Shown: piece after piece, positions 34,046-43,149 of the stretch | Numbering within the stretch: the first letter of the stretch is position 1 | How the letters are laid out: each line of letters begins with the position of its first letter | Assembly: GCF_035818675.1 (NCBI RefSeq) | Contig: NZ_JAYKZZ010000011.1 | Location: 259,009-323,008, forward strand | Length of the DNA stretch: 64,000 bases | Reading direction: 5' to 3' | DNA from: Parapedobacter flavus | Lineage (GTDB): Bacteria; Bacteroidota; Bacteroidia; Sphingobacteriales; Sphingobacteriaceae | Program-made: the position numbers and the translations under genes | The notes under the pieces: generated by a model | The model's input: the letters and a program-made list of their open reading frames with translations, nothing else | The model's database searches: none | What the model was told of the DNA's origin: nothing

Positions 34046-35425
34046 ATGAAAATAAAAAACATATGCTGTATCGGAGCCGGCTACGTTGGCGGCCCCACCA
34101 TGTCGGTAATCGCGCAGAAATGCCCGGACATCAAGGTAACGATCGTGGACATCAACGCCGAGCGCATCGCCGCGTGGAACGATGAAGACCTCTCCAAGCT
34201 GCCGGTATACGAGCCGGGGCTGGATGCGGTGGTGGCCGAGGCCCGTGGGCGCAACCTGTTCTTCTCGGCCGATGTGGATGCGGCCATCGCCGCGGCCGAC
34301 ATGATCTTCATCTCGGTGAACACGCCCACCAAGACCTACGGCAAGGGCAAGGGCATGGCGGCCGATTTGAAGTTCATCGAGCTGTGCGCACGGCAGATCG
34401 CCTCGGTGGCCAAGGACGACAAGATCGTGGTGGAGAAATCGACCCTTCCGGTGCGCACGGCCGAAACACTCAAGAGCATCCTGCACAACACGGGCAATGG
34501 CGTGGAGTTCCACATCCTGTCCAACCCGGAGTTCCTGGCCGAGGGGACGGCCATCGCCGACCTGCATGACCCCGACCGGGTGCTCATCGGCGGGGAGGAC
34601 CAAGAGGCCGTGCAGGCATTGGTGGACGTCTACGCCACGTGGGTGCCGCGCGAGCGGATACTCACCACCAACCTGTGGTCCTCGGAGCTGTCCAAGCTCA
34701 CGGCCAACGCGTTCCTGGCCCAGCGGGTATCCTCCATCAACGCCATCTCCGAGCTGTGCGAGAAGACGGGCGCCAACGTGGATGAGGTGGCCCGTGCCAT
34801 CGGCACCGACAGCCGCATCGGCCCGAAATTCCTGAAGGCCTCCGTGGGCTTCGGTGGCTCGTGCTTCCAGAAGGACATCCTCAACCTGGTGTACATCGCG
34901 CGCAGCTATGGGCTGCACGAGGTGGCCCACTACTGGGAGCAGGTCATCACGATGAACGACCACCAGAAGCGCCGTTTCGCCGACAACATCGTGCAGACCA
35001 TGTACAACACCGTATCGGGAAAGAAAATCACTTTTCTGGGCTGGGCCTTCAAGAAGGACACCAACGACACGCGCGAGTCGGCGGCCATCTACGTGGCCGA
35101 TGCCCTGCTGAACGAAGAGGCACAGATCACGGTTTACGACCCGAAGGTGGGCGCCGAGCAGGTGTATGCCGACCTGGACTACCTCGGTACACGCAGCCCG
35201 GAGGCGAACCGCAGGCTGGTAACGGTGGTGACGGATCCGTACGAGGCGGCCGACCGGGCACACGCCATCGCCGTGCTCACCGAGTGGGATGAGTTCAAGG
35301 CCTACGACTGGCGCCGCATCAAGGAGCACATGATGAAGCCCGCATTTGTGTTCGACGGCCGCAAACTCCTCGGCGGGAATGATCTCCCAGCTATTGGATT
35401 CCAGTATTACGCAATAGGAGAATAA
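34046..35425 (+). CDS. ugd: UDP-glucose 6-dehydrogenase
   Basis: The protein has 459 residues. The motif ICCIGAGYVGGPTMSVIA (about 5-22) is the NAD-binding site; C273 in GFGGSCFQKDILNL is the catalytic cysteine; and ITFLGWAFKKDTNDTRESAAI belongs to the substrate-binding C-terminal domain. The animal-type sequence (NTPTKTYGKGKGMAADL) sets it apart from the previous dehydrogenase, so both UDP-GlcA and a UDP-HexNAcA could be made. It supplies UDP-glucuronate for the polymer. Composition is markedly GC-rich (35 of 60 bases in 34081-34140) amid AT-rich neighbours, a sign of separate origin. Confidence 0.95.
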   Translation: MKIKNICCIGAGYVGGPTMSVIAQKCPDIKVTIVDINAERIAAWNDEDLSKLPVYEPGLDAVVAEARGRNLFFSADVDAAIAAADMIFISVNTPTKTYGKGKGMAADLKFIELCARQIASVAKDDKIVVEKSTLPVRTAETLKSILHNTGNGVEFHILSNPEFLAEGTAIADLHDPDRVLIGGEDQEAVQALVDVYATWVPRERILTTNLWSSELSKLTANAFLAQRVSSINAISELCEKTGANVDEVARAIGTDSRIGPKFLKASVGFGGSCFQKDILNLVYIARSYGLHEVAHYWEQVITMNDHQKRRFADNIVQTMYNTVSGKKITFLGWAFKKDTNDTRESAAIYVADALLNEEAQITVYDPKVGAEQVYADLDYLGTRSPEANRRLVTVVTDPYEAADRAHAIAVLTEWDEFKAYDWRRIKEHMMKPAFVFDGRKLLGGNDLPAIGFQYYAIGE

Positions 35426-35475
35426 GTCATGAAGAAGAATTCATATTCCCTGAAATACAAGATCAGGGTATCAAC

Positions 35476-36354
35476 ATGAAAGGGATTATTTTAGCCGGAG
35501 GTTCAGGTACGCGGTTACATCCATTGACAGAAGTGATCTCTAAACAATTGTTGCCCGTACATGATAAACCTATGATTTATTATCCGCTGTCTACATTAAT
35601 GCTTGCGGACATCCGCGATATTCTGATTATTTCCACACCCCAAGATTTACCGTTGTTTCAGAAATTGCTGGGAAATGGTAGTAGGTTCGGAGTAAATCTT
35701 CAATATGCTGAACAACCTTCTCCGGATGGTCTGGCTCAGGCATTTATAATTGGTGAAAAGTTTATCGGAGACGATGATGTTTGTTTAGTGTTGGGCGATA
35801 ATTTATTTTACGGGCACGGATTTCCGGGTTTACTAAAAAGTGCAGTCAATCGCGTATCAATTCAACGAAAGGCAGCCGTATTCGGTTATTATGTGAGCGA
35901 TCCTAAACGGTACGGTGTAGCGGAGTTTGATGAAAACAAGAGTGTATTGTCTATTGAAGAAAAACCCGACATTCCTAAGTCTAATTATGCTGTTGTCGGA
36001 TTATATTTTTATCCTAACGATGTCATTTCGGTGGCAAAGGGGATAAAGCCTTCCGCCCGGGGTGAATTAGAAATCACGAGCGTTAATCAGGTTTACTTAG
36101 GACGAGGAAGGTTAACCATTGAGCTTTTGGGCCGGGGTTTTGCATGGCTAGATACTGGTACGCACGAAGCGCTTAGTGAAGCAGCTCATTTTGTTCATGC
36201 TATAGAGAAAAGACAAGGATTGAAAATTTCATGTTTGGAAGAGATCGCTTGGCGGAAAAAATGGCTGGAGACTGCAACGGTTGACGAGATAATTGCGGAT
36301 AAAAAGAGTACTTATTACGAGTATCTCAAGAAAATTATAGGTTCCGGCCGATGA
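35476..36354 (+). CDS. rfbA: Glucose-1-phosphate thymidylyltransferase
   Basis: The protein has 292 residues. The nucleotidyltransferase start GGSGTRLHPLTEVISKQLLP (about 8-27) and VLGDNLFYGHGF (about 108-119) are diagnostic for RfbA/RmlA, which joins dTTP and glucose-1-phosphate to dTDP-glucose, the first step to dTDP-deoxysugars. In this window it is not accompanied by rfbB, rfbC or rfbD, so it feeds the 2,3-dehydratase route below instead of L-rhamnose, assuming a 4,6-dehydratase elsewhere in the genome. It overlaps the flippase gene by 4 bases (ATGA). Confidence 0.95.
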   Translation: MKGIILAGGSGTRLHPLTEVISKQLLPVHDKPMIYYPLSTLMLADIRDILIISTPQDLPLFQKLLGNGSRFGVNLQYAEQPSPDGLAQAFIIGEKFIGDDDVCLVLGDNLFYGHGFPGLLKSAVNRVSIQRKAAVFGYYVSDPKRYGVAEFDENKSVLSIEEKPDIPKSNYAVVGLYFYPNDVISVAKGIKPSARGELEITSVNQVYLGRGRLTIELLGRGFAWLDTGTHEALSEAAHFVHAIEKRQGLKISCLEEIAWRKKWLETATVDEIIADKKSTYYEYLKKIIGSGR

Positions 36355-37817
36355 GTTTACGAGGTAAAACTATCTCCGGCCTGTTTTGGACCTTTAGCCA
36401 GCAATTCAGTGTAAAGGCGATAAATTTTGTAGTCCAGATTGTCTTGGCAAGAATTTTATTGCCCGAAGATTTCGGGTTGATTGCTATGCTGTCCGTTTTC
36501 ATGGCAATCGGCTCTACGTTAATGGATAGTGGGCTTACATCGTCACTGATACGGACGAAAGAGGCAGATGAACAAGATTTTTCAACCGTATTTTATATGA
36601 ATTTGGTTGCAAGTCTGTTGGTTTATCTTTTAATATTTGTTTCAGCGCCGTTTATTGCATTGTTTTTCAATCAGCCATTGCTCGAAGATATTGTTCGTGT
36701 TTATACACTCACATTTGTTATCCGCGCTTTCTCACAAGTACAGAATACCCGCCTTACCAAGGCAATGAATTTTAAATTACAGATGACAATTCAGATTCCG
36801 TCTGTTATCATTGGGGGAGGTATTGGTATTTTGTTGGCCTACCGGGGAATGGGGGTTTGGGCACTGGTATGGATGAATATTGTGCAGGCTATTTTATCTT
36901 CATTACAATTGTGGTTGCGGAGTGGTTGGACACCAAAATTTATTTTCAATATGGAAAAGTTGAGATACCATTTCAACTTCGGGTATAAACTTACATTATC
37001 CGGTCTGCTGAATACCATCTTTACCAATGTATACAACCTGGTAATCGGGAAATATTTTTCTGCCGCGCAATTGGGCTACTATAATCGTGCAGATACGTTA
37101 AGGATGTTTCCGGTACTGAATTTATCCAGTGCGCTAAATAAGGTTACGTACCCCATGTTCGCTTCTATTCAAGATGACAATGTGAAATTGAGGAAAGCCT
37201 ATCAGATTTTAATGCAGCAGGTCTTATATTGGCTAGCCCCGGTTATGGCACTTCTTATTGTCTTGGCAGAGCCCTTGTTTCGATTTATTCTGACCGAAAA
37301 GTGGTTGCCAGCCGTGCCTTATTTTCAGCTATTGTGCCTTTCTGGTGTATTGTATCCCATACACGCATACAATTTGAATATATTGAATGTGAAGGGACGA
37401 AGTGATTTATTCTTGCGTTTGGAGATAATAAAGAAAGCAATCATTGCCGTTGGAATTATCTGCGCCGTCCCGTTCGGAATATACGGGTTGTTGTATTTTC
37501 AACTTGTCAGTACGGTACTTGCCTATTTTATCAATACCCACTATAGTGGACGGATGATCAATTATAGTACCGGAAGGCAGTTTCTAGACATTATTCCTAC
37601 ATTGGTTTTGGCCGCGGGCGTTGGAGTCATCGCGTGGATACTATATATTTACATGATTTCCCGATTTTGCATAGCCGACATAGGAGTCATACTATTGATT
37701 GGAATAGTTTATATGTTTTGCTACCTTAGTATTAGTATTGTTTTGAAATTCCCTGCCTTTCTCGAATTTAAAAGACTATTTTTAGCACGATTCATGAAAA
37801 ATATGAATTCACCCTAA
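36351..37817 (+). CDS. Wzx-type oligosaccharide flippase (MOP superfamily)
   Basis: The protein has 488 residues and 12-14 predicted membrane helices in the pattern of polysaccharide transporters: the conserved start SGLFWTFSQQFSVKAINFVVQIVLARIL, then DFGLIAMLSVFMAIGSTLMDSGL. The mid-sequence YNLVIGKYFSAAQLGYYNRAD is shared by Bacteroidota O-antigen/teichuronate-type exporters. It should flip undecaprenyl-linked repeat units across the inner membrane for polymerisation by the EpsG-type Wzy. It begins inside the end of rfbA, and is followed by the deoxysugar cassette. Confidence 0.9.
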   Translation: MSLRGKTISGLFWTFSQQFSVKAINFVVQIVLARILLPEDFGLIAMLSVFMAIGSTLMDSGLTSSLIRTKEADEQDFSTVFYMNLVASLLVYLLIFVSAPFIALFFNQPLLEDIVRVYTLTFVIRAFSQVQNTRLTKAMNFKLQMTIQIPSVIIGGGIGILLAYRGMGVWALVWMNIVQAILSSLQLWLRSGWTPKFIFNMEKLRYHFNFGYKLTLSGLLNTIFTNVYNLVIGKYFSAAQLGYYNRADTLRMFPVLNLSSALNKVTYPMFASIQDDNVKLRKAYQILMQQVLYWLAPVMALLIVLAEPLFRFILTEKWLPAVPYFQLLCLSGVLYPIHAYNLNILNVKGRSDLFLRLEIIKKAIIAVGIICAVPFGIYGLLYFQLVSTVLAYFINTHYSGRMINYSTGRQFLDIIPTLVLAAGVGVIAWILYIYMISRFCIADIGVILLIGIVYMFCYLSISIVLKFPAFLEFKRLFLARFMKNMNSP

Positions 37818-37859
37818 CGGATAGCTTTCTTTAGGCAGTGTGCATCTGAAATAAAACAT

Positions 37860-39266
37860 ATGGATAATAACATTAATTCAGCCCTTTTAACGAGTTTGCT
37901 AGATAAAGAGCGGAGCTTGTACTCCACTGAATATGCGTTACAATGGATTAGGGAGCAAAACGACAAAGTTACCGTTCATGTGAACCAGATTCCATTTAAG
38001 GAGCTACGAAACTGGGGTTTTGATAATTTGTCATTGAGACATCAATCCAGTAAATTTTTCTCGATTGACGGTATTCAGGTTAATACAAATTATGGCCGCA
38101 TAAATTCATGGCAACAACCGATCATTAATCAGCCCGAGATCGGGTATCTAGGAATTTTAACGAAAGAAATCAATGGAGTATTGCATTTTTTGATGCAGGC
38201 GAAAATAGAACCCGGAAATATCAACCATGTACAGCTTTCACCTACATTACAGGCAACGAAGAGCAATTATTCGCGAGTGCATCAAGGGAATGCCCCGGCA
38301 TACCTAGCATATTTTCAGCAAGCTAAGCGGGAGGATATCCTGTTCGACCAACTTCAATCGGAACAAGGAGCAAGATTCCTGAAGAAGCGAAACAGAAATA
38401 TCATTATTCAGGTGGATGGGGATGTCGAGGTGTTGGATAATTTTATCTGGCTTACCTTGTCACAAATCAAGGAATTAATGAAATATGATAATGTCGTGAA
38501 TATGGATACACGTACCGTCATATCGGGGATACCACTTGAGAGCGGACAGGAAATCAGCCAATACGAAGATAATATCGTAAAGAATGGTTTCTCCAATAAT
38601 ATATTGTGGTCGCTTGCGAATGAATCTTCTGGCGTTAATTCGCTGAATGATATCATTCTCTTTATCACCAACCTTAAATGTACCTATGAGTTGGATGTAA
38701 AGCAGGTTCCGCTTTCCGCTTTACAAAGTTGGGTTGTTGAAGAAAGTGTTATACGCCATGTGGATCGTAAATACTTTGAAATCATTGCCGCAGATATCGA
38801 GATAGACAATAGGGAGGTGGTCCATTGGTCACAACCGATGGTTAAACCTGCACAAGAAGGGATCTGTGCATTTGTTTGTAAGGAAATGGGAGGCGTTATC
38901 CATTTTGTCGTTCAAGCCAAACTGGAATGTGGTAATTTTGACATCATTGAATTAGCTCCTACCGTTCAATGTCTTACAGGTAGTTACGATAATCCCAGGT
39001 CGAAGGAGGTTTTGCCATTTTTGAACTATGTACTAAATGTCAATAAAGAAAAGGTAATTTTTGACACCTACCAATCAGAGGAAGGGGGGCGGTTTTATCA
39101 GGAACAGAACAGAAGCATGATTATATTAGCTGGCGATGAAATAGGGGTACAACTGCCCGCTAACTATATCTGGATGACATACGGCCAACTCCAGACATTC
39201 ATAAAACTTAATAATTATATCAATATCCAAGCAAGAAGTCTATTGTCGGCAATCGCTTTTGTATAA
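37860..39266 (+). CDS. NDP-hexose 2,3-dehydratase
   Basis: The protein has 468 residues and consists of two homologous halves, as in the EvaA/TylX3/SpnO family: LQWIREQNDKVTVHVNQIPF with NWGFDNLSLRHQSSKFFSIDG in half 1 and CTYELDVKQVPL with SWVVEESVIRHVDRKYFEIIA in half 2. Paired blocks HFLMQAKIEPGN/HFVVQAKLECGN and the LAPTVQ/LSPTLQ elements also repeat. These enzymes remove water from C2-C3 of dTDP-4-keto-6-deoxyglucose, starting 2,6-dideoxy and related sugars, and are best known from antibiotic clusters. The next gene overlaps by 1 base, the following aminotransferase by 8, so the cassette is tightly coupled. A very unusual gene for a Bacteroidota capsule. Confidence 0.88.
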   Translation: MDNNINSALLTSLLDKERSLYSTEYALQWIREQNDKVTVHVNQIPFKELRNWGFDNLSLRHQSSKFFSIDGIQVNTNYGRINSWQQPIINQPEIGYLGILTKEINGVLHFLMQAKIEPGNINHVQLSPTLQATKSNYSRVHQGNAPAYLAYFQQAKREDILFDQLQSEQGARFLKKRNRNIIIQVDGDVEVLDNFIWLTLSQIKELMKYDNVVNMDTRTVISGIPLESGQEISQYEDNIVKNGFSNNILWSLANESSGVNSLNDIILFITNLKCTYELDVKQVPLSALQSWVVEESVIRHVDRKYFEIIAADIEIDNREVVHWSQPMVKPAQEGICAFVCKEMGGVIHFVVQAKLECGNFDIIELAPTVQCLTGSYDNPRSKEVLPFLNYVLNVNKEKVIFDTYQSEEGGRFYQEQNRSMIILAGDEIGVQLPANYIWMTYGQLQTFIKLNNYINIQARSLLSAIAFV

Positions 39267-40249
39267 TGGAAAGAAAGGTACACATAGGCGTTTTAGGCGC
39301 CGCAAATATTGCAATCAGGTCTGTTATACCTGCAATTCAACAACTCAATGATTGTTTTGAATTGGTAGGAGTTGCCAGTCGAGAGGTGGCTGGGTCGCAA
39401 TCAAAGTTATCTCATTTGAATACGAAAGTAGTTGATGGGTATAGTAATATACTAAATCGTAAATATATTGATGCGGTATATATCCCTCTGCCCAATTCTC
39501 TGCACTACGAGTGGGTAAAGACTGCTTTGGAGCGAGGCATTCATGTATTAGTGGAGAAGTCGTTGGCGTGTACCTATGATGAGGTTGTTGAATTGAACAA
39601 GATCGCGGAAGCTAATAACTTGGTGTTAATCGAAAACTTCCAGTTTCGGTTCCATTCGCAGTTAGCCTATATCCGAAACCTTTTACTACAAGGTACATTG
39701 GGTGACTTGAGGATTGTGCGGAGTACATTTTGTTTTCCACCGTTCCCTGACCCCGATAATATTCGGTATCAACGGGCGCTGGGAGGAGGAGCGTTGCTCG
39801 ACGCAGGGGCATACCCTATCAAATTATCGCAGCTCATTTTAGGAAATGACTTAACGGTAACCTCAGCTACACTGAATTCAGGTGAGGATAAAGGTGTAGA
39901 TATCTGGGGAGGAGCTTACCTAAAGCAAAGAAATGGCACACTTTTTTCTCAGGTAGCTTTCGGTTTTGATAATTATTATCAATGTAATTTGGAAATCATT
40001 GGTACAAAGGGTAAGCTGTTTACGAACAGGATATTCACGGCAGGTGAAAAAGTAAAACCCTTACTTCTGATAGAGACCCAGGAAAACGGGCGGCAGGAGA
40101 TTACCTTAGAACCGGATAACCATTTTAAAAACATGCTGTATTATTTCTATGAGGTTACTACTAATGTAAAGGAAAGAGAGCAGGAATATGCTGCAAATAT
40201 TAATCAAGCAAGATTATTAAAAAAATTAAGAGAAAAATCATATGAGTAA
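39266..40249 (+). CDS. Gfo/Idh/MocA family oxidoreductase, likely 3-ketoreductase
   Basis: The protein has 327 residues. N-terminal Rossmann motif (VHIGVLGAANIAIRSVIPAIQ, about 4-24), then IDAVYIPLPNSLHYEWV and the family motif VLVEKSLACTYDE with the catalytic lysine (EKS). The second half includes GGGALLDAGAYPI, a characteristic of C-3 ketoreductases of sugar-nucleotide pathways such as those of the KijD10/TylC1-type, which act directly after a 2,3-dehydratase. It is therefore expected to reduce the unstable 3,4-diketo product at C3. It overlaps both neighbours, supporting joint action. Confidence 0.85.
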   Translation: MERKVHIGVLGAANIAIRSVIPAIQQLNDCFELVGVASREVAGSQSKLSHLNTKVVDGYSNILNRKYIDAVYIPLPNSLHYEWVKTALERGIHVLVEKSLACTYDEVVELNKIAEANNLVLIENFQFRFHSQLAYIRNLLLQGTLGDLRIVRSTFCFPPFPDPDNIRYQRALGGGALLDAGAYPIKLSQLILGNDLTVTSATLNSGEDKGVDIWGGAYLKQRNGTLFSQVAFGFDNYYQCNLEIIGTKGKLFTNRIFTAGEKVKPLLLIETQENGRQEITLEPDNHFKNMLYYFYEVTTNVKEREQEYAANINQARLLKKLREKSYE

Positions 40250-41333
40250 TAAACCCATTTATGTTACGCAACCTTCGTTGGCACCGATTGCGGAGTATAC
40301 CACATATTTATCTAAGGCTTGGGAAAGCGGTGTCCTCACTCATAACGGGCCCCTCGTAAGGCAGCTGGAAACAGATTTGCGGGAAAAGCTTAACCTGGCC
40401 CATCTTTCTATTGTATTAAATGGAACAATAGCGTTACAGATGGCAATTAAAGCGCTAGGGTTGAAAGGAGAAATTATTACAACTCCATTTACATGGATTG
40501 CCACCGTCAGTGCCATTAAGTGGGAAGGTTGCCAACCCATATTTTGTGATATTAATCCCGATACGTTAAATATCGATGAGGAAAAGATAGAGGCGCTTAT
40601 CACTGACAAGACAGTGGCCATCATGCCTGTTCATGTTTTTGGAACTGCGTGTAATGTTGAGCGTATTGAACAAATAGCCAAAAAACATAATCTCAAAGTG
40701 ATCTATGATGCGGCCCATGCCGTGGGTACCAATTATAAAGGAAAAAGTATATTGGCCTACGGCGACATATCGGCCACAAGTCTGCATGCTACAAAATTAT
40801 TTAATACTGGTGAGGGCGGTGCATGCATTACCCAATCTAAAGAACTAGACGATAAGCTGCAACGTATACGATTTTTTGGGCACAACGATGCCAAAGATAT
40901 TGTAGAAGATGGTTTCAATGGCAAGATGACGGAGATTCATGCAGCCATGGGGCTGGCAAATTTGAAATACTTTGACGAAGTGCTTGCTGACCGAAAAGTG
41001 AAATACAGTTTGTATAAAGAACTACTGAGAAATATTCCCAATATCCGCTTTCAGAAGATAGAAAATGGGGAGTCGAACTATTCTTATTTTCCGGTCATTT
41101 TCGATTCGGAGCAAATACTTCTTGAGGTAGAGGCAAGATTAAACGAGAATAATATTTATCCCAGACGGTACTTTTATCCATCGGTTAATACCTATGCCAA
41201 GATTGTAGATTATCAAAATGCTCCAATATCTGAAAACGTATCAAAGAGAATCCTTTGTTTACCCCTATATCACGAATTATCAGAGACGAATATTCAATTA
41301 ATTGCAAAAATAATCGTCGCCGCCTCAGCTTAG
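40242..41333 (+). CDS. DegT/DnrJ/EryC1/StrS family sugar aminotransferase
   Basis: The protein has 363 residues. It has the family fold with GTIALQMAIKALGL and GEIITTPFTWIATVSAIKW near the N-terminus, D in YDAAHAVGTNY, and the PLP-binding lysine K185 in ATKLFNTGEGGACIT. It should transfer an amino group to a keto sugar. After a 2,3-dehydratase and a 3-ketoreductase, C4 is the keto carbon, so a 4-amino-2,4,6-trideoxyhexose is the expected product. A C3 aminotransferase is less likely because the C3 reductase precedes it. The overlap with the reductase gene is 8 bases. Confidence 0.92.
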   Translation: MSNKPIYVTQPSLAPIAEYTTYLSKAWESGVLTHNGPLVRQLETDLREKLNLAHLSIVLNGTIALQMAIKALGLKGEIITTPFTWIATVSAIKWEGCQPIFCDINPDTLNIDEEKIEALITDKTVAIMPVHVFGTACNVERIEQIAKKHNLKVIYDAAHAVGTNYKGKSILAYGDISATSLHATKLFNTGEGGACITQSKELDDKLQRIRFFGHNDAKDIVEDGFNGKMTEIHAAMGLANLKYFDEVLADRKVKYSLYKELLRNIPNIRFQKIENGESNYSYFPVIFDSEQILLEVEARLNENNIYPRRYFYPSVNTYAKIVDYQNAPISENVSKRILCLPLYHELSETNIQLIAKIIVAASA

Positions 41334-41408
41334 GAAGTTTCTGTTTTTTTAGCATTAGATACTGAGCTTTGTTGGTGCAATTTTGAGATGGCCCTAAATT
41401 TTTAAACT

Positions 41409-42104
41409 ATGAAGTCTGCCATAATGCAGCCTTATTTTATGCCATATATTGGCTATTTTCAACTTATAAATTTCGTTGACAAATTTATAATCTATGATGA
41501 TGTAAATTATATCAAGCGAGGATGGATAAATAGAAACAGGATACTTATCAATTCTGAGCCGAGTTACATTTCGGTACCTCTTGTTGCGGTAAGCCAAAAT
41601 AAACTAATAAAAGACACTTTGCTTAACAAAGAGGATGCGACTTTTAAGAAGCTTAAGAGAGCTGTTTTTTTTTCGTATAAAGCAGCACCGTTTTTTGATG
41701 AAATTTATACACTGATAGATAATATTTTAGTTTTTGAAGAAGATATAGCTAGCTTCAACACTAGACTTATTAAAGAAGTATGTAAATACCTCGGAATTGA
41801 TACTGAAATAGTAGAAAGTTCGCGTGTATATAATAACATTAATTTGAAGGGTCAGGAACGAATTTTGGATATCTGTAAACAAGAAAATACTGTTCATTAC
41901 ATTAACCCGGTTGGGGGAATGGAATTATATGACCAGGACTATTTTATTTCAAATAGAATTCAACTTAGTTTTATTCAGAGTAAGAAAATAGAGTATAAAC
42001 AGTTCGGTAATGATTTTGTGCCCTTTTTATCTATTATCGACGTTATGATGTTTAATCATCGAGACACTGTGCGCGAGATGCTCGGCGATTTCGAATTGAT
42101 ATAG
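41409..42104 (+). CDS. WbqC family protein
   Basis: The protein has 231 residues with the family start IMQPYFMPYIGYFQLINFVDKFIIYDDVNYIKRGWINRNRI and later IVESSRVYNNINLKGQERILDICKQ and YINPVGGMELY. WbqC-like proteins occur in O-antigen clusters beside sugar aminotransferases and are suspected to modify the amino group of unusual sugars, for instance by adding an amino acid; the biochemistry is poorly established. It follows the DegT gene by 75 bases and is part of the deoxysugar cassette. A 20-bp tandem duplication covers its last codons and stop. Confidence 0.85.
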   Translation: MKSAIMQPYFMPYIGYFQLINFVDKFIIYDDVNYIKRGWINRNRILINSEPSYISVPLVAVSQNKLIKDTLLNKEDATFKKLKRAVFFSYKAAPFFDEIYTLIDNILVFEEDIASFNTRLIKEVCKYLGIDTEIVESSRVYNNINLKGQERILDICKQENTVHYINPVGGMELYDQDYFISNRIQLSFIQSKKIEYKQFGNDFVPFLSIIDVMMFNHRDTVREMLGDFELI

Positions 42105-42128
42105 AATATTTCGAATTGATATAGAATA
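42089..42128. repeat. 20-bp perfect tandem duplication at the WbqC stop
   Basis: TTTCGAATTGATATAGAATA occurs at 42089-42108 and again at 42109-42128. It includes the last sense codons (FELI) and stop of the WbqC gene, so the second copy carries a duplicate of the stop region. It looks like a recent slippage or recombination event. Confidence 0.9.
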
Positions 42129-42132
42129 TAAA

Positions 42133-43149
42133 ATGAGAAAAGTACTAATTTTTGGAGCTACCGGTACAATTGGTGCGTATGCGGCCGTTCATTTGAAAGG
42201 GTTAGGTTATAGTATTATAGCCTCCGGAAAGCGAGAGACTGATAATGGCTTTTTTTTGGATTATGGAATTGAGTATCTGCCAGCTGATATCACGGATAGA
42301 AGCGATTTATCTAAATTCGATGGACTGAACATTGACGCGATCATTCATTGTGCAGGCATGATGCCTGCAAAGATGGAAGGGTACGAACCTCAAAAATATA
42401 TTGATTCCATTATTATAGGCACACATAACATATTAGAGCTTACCCGAAAGAATAACGTCCCTAAAATTATTTTTACTCAAACTCGGGCTGATTCAACTTA
42501 TTTAATGGGTACCAAGACCCCAGTATCTTCGGATATTGAAAGGCGATTTCCATTGATGGGCGACCATGCTGTATATGCTATTTGTAAAAATGCAGCAGTA
42601 GATTTCATTGAACACTATTTCCATCAACATGGCCTTTCAAGGTTTGTCTTACGGCTTCCAACTATTTATGCATATCATCCTGATCCCTATTTTTATGTAG
42701 ATGGCAAGAAGAAGATGATGGCTTATCGATATATGATTGAGAGAGCGTCTAACGGCGATAAGATAGAACTTTGGGGAGACCCTAATATGGAAAAGGAAAT
42801 TGTAAGTGTGAGAGATCTTTGCCAAATTTTCGAAAAATGTGTTGAATCGCCGCTGCCGGGGGGAATATATAATGTAGGTAGGGGCGAAGGAGTGACTTTA
42901 GAAGAACAAGTGAAGGGAATTATATCAGTTTTTGGAAGATCTAATAACAAATCAGTAATAGAATACAGACCAGATATGCCTAACTCGAGACAGTTTATAC
43001 ATGATATTTCAAAAACCAAAGAGCAATTAGGATATGAGCCCCGATACGATTACATTAGTCTATTACTCGATTTCAAAAAAGAAATGGAAGAAGAAAGATT
43101 TTCAAAGTTGTGGGGAAAAATGAAAGACTATGGGACAGTCATTGGGTAG
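42133..43149 (+). CDS. NAD-dependent epimerase/dehydratase (extended SDR)
   Basis: The protein has 338 residues. It begins with the SDR motif VLIFGATGTIGAYAAVHL (GxxGxxG) and has catalytic YAICK (Y-x3-K). Compared with dTDP-glucose 4,6-dehydratase it lacks the expected insertion motifs, so it is not RfbB. It may be a 4-epimerase, a ketoreductase or an enzyme modifying another sugar of the repeat. It follows the WbqC gene and overlaps the deacetylase gene by 20 bases. The WbqC duplication lies just before its start. Confidence 0.83.
   Translation: MRKVLIFGATGTIGAYAAVHLKGLGYSIIASGKRETDNGFFLDYGIEYLPADITDRSDLSKFDGLNIDAIIHCAGMMPAKMEGYEPQKYIDSIIIGTHNILELTRKNNVPKIIFTQTRADSTYLMGTKTPVSSDIERRFPLMGDHAVYAICKNAAVDFIEHYFHQHGLSRFVLRLPTIYAYHPDPYFYVDGKKKMMAYRYMIERASNGDKIELWGDPNMEKEIVSVRDLCQIFEKCVESPLPGGIYNVGRGEGVTLEEQVKGIISVFGRSNNKSVIEYRPDMPNSRQFIHDISKTKEQLGYEPRYDYISLLLDFKKEMEEERFSKLWGKMKDYGTVIG

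Noticed and set aside
42133..43149. SDR considered as the missing RfbB
   Set aside because: It has the SDR core (GxxGxxG, YAICK) but not the sequence pattern expected of dTDP-glucose 4,6-dehydratases, and it shows more of a general epimerase/reductase type.
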